Shown here piece by piece: positions 5,338 through 6,187 of a stretch of 6,187 nucleotides of DNA. The notes beneath the pieces were generated by a model that saw only the letters and a program-made list of their open reading frames with translations, did no database searches and was not told the origin of the DNA. Each line of letters starts with the position of its first letter. Position 1 is the first letter of the stretch. A program made the translations under genes and the position numbers. The stretch is from an uncultured Fibrobacterota bacterium (GTDB taxonomy: Bacteria > Fibrobacterota > Chitinivibrionia > Chitinivibrionales > CAIOZP01). The stretch is taken from assembly GCA_903862805.1 (NCBI GenBank), contig CAIOZP010000184.1:1-6187 (forward strand), read 5' to 3'.

Positions 5338-6187
5338 ATGCGAAAAATCCTTGCCTCGATTTCGTTGCTTCTTTTGCTGACCTCCGACATATCTGCCGGT
5401 GCCAACAGGGTACTTCTCTTTGAACAGCAGATTTCGCTGGGGCGTTCCTGAAGCGTCTGCTGGGGTCAGATCGTGTATCTGAATGAAATTACACTTCCCG
5501 GCTACGAAAATGAAATCGCTCTCCTCTACGAGCATTTCAACAGTCCGCTTGCCGGCTGGACAGACAGTCTTGAAAATGAAGCCTCCAGTGCGAGACGCTT
5601 TGGTGGTACCTCTTTTTACTATTCACTCAACGGTATTGAGCAGAGCACCGAAGATCCATACTGGAACCTGTACGCTGCGAACATTGACAGCTTTTACAAT
5701 CTGCCGGAGGAATTCTCGTTTACAGTTGCGACAAAATCCGAAGGTGAAGACAGTTGTGATATCCAGGTCAATCTGCTGTCGGAAGCCGATCACTCAGGCA
5801 AAAATCTCAGGCTGTTTGTCGCGGTTTCGGAGGACAGCATCGACTACAACAGTATCTGGGGTGGACAGAACCTCGGGGTAAATCCATGCAACGACGTGCT
5901 CCAGCGACTCCTTCCCGACCCTACCGGCACGCCTTTGCCACCACAGTCGAACGGTACCACAGGCACATACGCCATGGGCTGTTCGTCGGCACGTCCGATC
6001 GTCAACAAGGATAAGACCAAACTCGTGATCTTCGTTCAGGACACCGACTCGAAGGAAGTCCTCGGCACGTACAAGTTCAACGCATCGCCATTTGCAGATT
6101 TCGGCGTAACAAGGATAAAAACCGAATGCTTGACAAATCGGAATCATCAGATCTTCAGGCCGGAATATGCACCCGGTTTCATCAGAC
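5338..6187 (+). CDS. Exported Omp28-like thioredoxin-fold protein with UxxC active site (candidate selenoprotein), 3' partial
   Basis: Read through TGA 5449-5451 (codon 38), the frame is open to the window end, giving 283 visible residues. Residues 1-21 are a signal peptide (MRKILASISLLLLLTSDISAG). The mature start RVLLFEQQ (24-31) matches the first strand of Omp28-like proteins ('VLvEeFTG'), which is followed in that family by CxxC. Here the motif is U38-S-V-C41-W. Next come a helix and the strand IALLYEHF (family 'lv.yH'), then ARRFGG-TSFYYSLNG (85-99), matching the 'RaxYGvxGtPtxxxNG' region. The C-terminal half fits the Omp28-like beta-domain: RLFVAVSEDSI (158-168), NDVLQRLLPDPTGT (185-198) and LVIFVQDTDSKEVLG (229-243). 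The likely role is a periplasmic or outer-surface thiol oxidoreductase, inferred from the fold. An odd point is Ser92 where the cis-Pro is expected. The gene starts 78 nt after the upstream gene with no terminator between, so they are probably one operon. Pipelines would start it at GTG 5473 and lose the signal peptide and active site. Confidence 0.8.
5449..5482 (+). promoter_or_regulatory. In-frame TGA plus bacterial SECIS-like hairpin (second copy)
   Basis: TGA lies at 5449-5451. Fourteen nt later a perfect 6-bp stem TCAGAT (5466-5471) pairs with ATCTGA (5477-5482) around a CGTGT loop, whose second base is G. The loop begins 21 nt after the TGA. The stem has the same outer four pairs (TCAG/CTGA) as the first copy, while the inner two pairs differ but still pair (AT/AT against CC/GG). 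An overlapping alternative hairpin (5453-5474) is possible. Confidence 0.55.

Noticed and set aside
4564..5451. Global reassignment of TGA to Trp or Gly (genetic code 4 or 25)
   Set aside because: The 767-aa protease and the other frames use many TGG and GGN codons with no in-frame TGA, and the VOC gene appears to end on TGA. Only one TGA occurs in each of two genes.
5453..5474. Alternative hairpin after the second TGA: GCG-TCTG, loop CTGGGGT, CAGA-T-CGT with a bulged T
   Set aside because: It is possible and has a G-rich loop, but the loop starts only 9 nt after the TGA, nearer than known bacterial SECIS loops. The hairpin at 5466-5482 fits the expected spacing better. The two are mutually exclusive.
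1..6187. CRISPR arrays, tRNA/rRNA genes, insertion sequences
   Set aside because: No spaced direct repeats, cloverleaf-like segments, terminal inverted repeats or transposase-like frames were seen by eye.

Overview
The window looks like chromosomal DNA from a T9SS-using bacterium of the FCB superphylum, perhaps Fibrobacterota or a relative. This placement is an inference from architecture. Four of the six genes seen end in a type-A-like T9SS sorting domain (a 'xLxGRxI ... GxYxxxI ... K' beta-sandwich tail). Their passenger parts are typical of surface-secreted proteins of that group: MAM, papain-like protease, PKD, CBM6 and DNRLRE. Coding density is moderate, and intergenic spacers carry clear intrinsic terminators.

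Layout. (1) 3-65: the last codons of a VOC/glyoxalase-family gene, ending in TGA. (2) 73-100: a hairpin terminator serving the minus-strand gene at 136-1200, which encodes a secreted protein of unknown fold with a sorting tail. (3) 1278-1796, plus strand: the C-terminal half of a MAM-domain protein with a sorting tail. Genes 2 and 3 point away from each other. Both lack an N-terminus and signal peptide, and their open frames meet at about 1239-1245, so this is a rearrangement or assembly breakpoint. (4) 1829-4132: a complete 767-aa secreted protease with signal peptide, chagasin-like inhibitor domain, C1A papain-like catalytic domain, PKD, CBM6 and sorting tail. Two hairpin terminators follow it. 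(5) 4375-5259 and (6) 5338 to the window end: a probable two-gene operon, each gene interrupted by one in-frame TGA.

The main result is in this last pair. Gene 6 is an Omp28-like thioredoxin-fold protein whose TGA lies where the family has the first Cys of CxxC, giving U-S-V-C. Gene 5 is a DNRLRE-domain surface protein with its TGA directly after a Cys (C-U). In both genes the frame continues uninterrupted with clear homology-like sequence after the TGA. In both, a 6-bp hairpin of the form TCAGnn-loop-nnCTGA follows within 10-14 nt, which fits the bacterial SECIS pattern as I recall it. I interpret them as exported selenoproteins, with good support for gene 6 and moderate support for gene 5. 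Global reassignment of TGA is unlikely: the 767-aa protease has many Trp and Gly codons and no TGA, and the VOC gene appears to end on TGA.

How the genes could work together (inference): an exported selenothiol reductase or peroxidase-like protein is co-expressed with a surface-anchored CU protein, next to an exported cysteine protease that carries its own inhibitor-like domain and a carbohydrate-binding anchor. Selenocysteine machinery (selA, selB, selC, selD) is not in this window.
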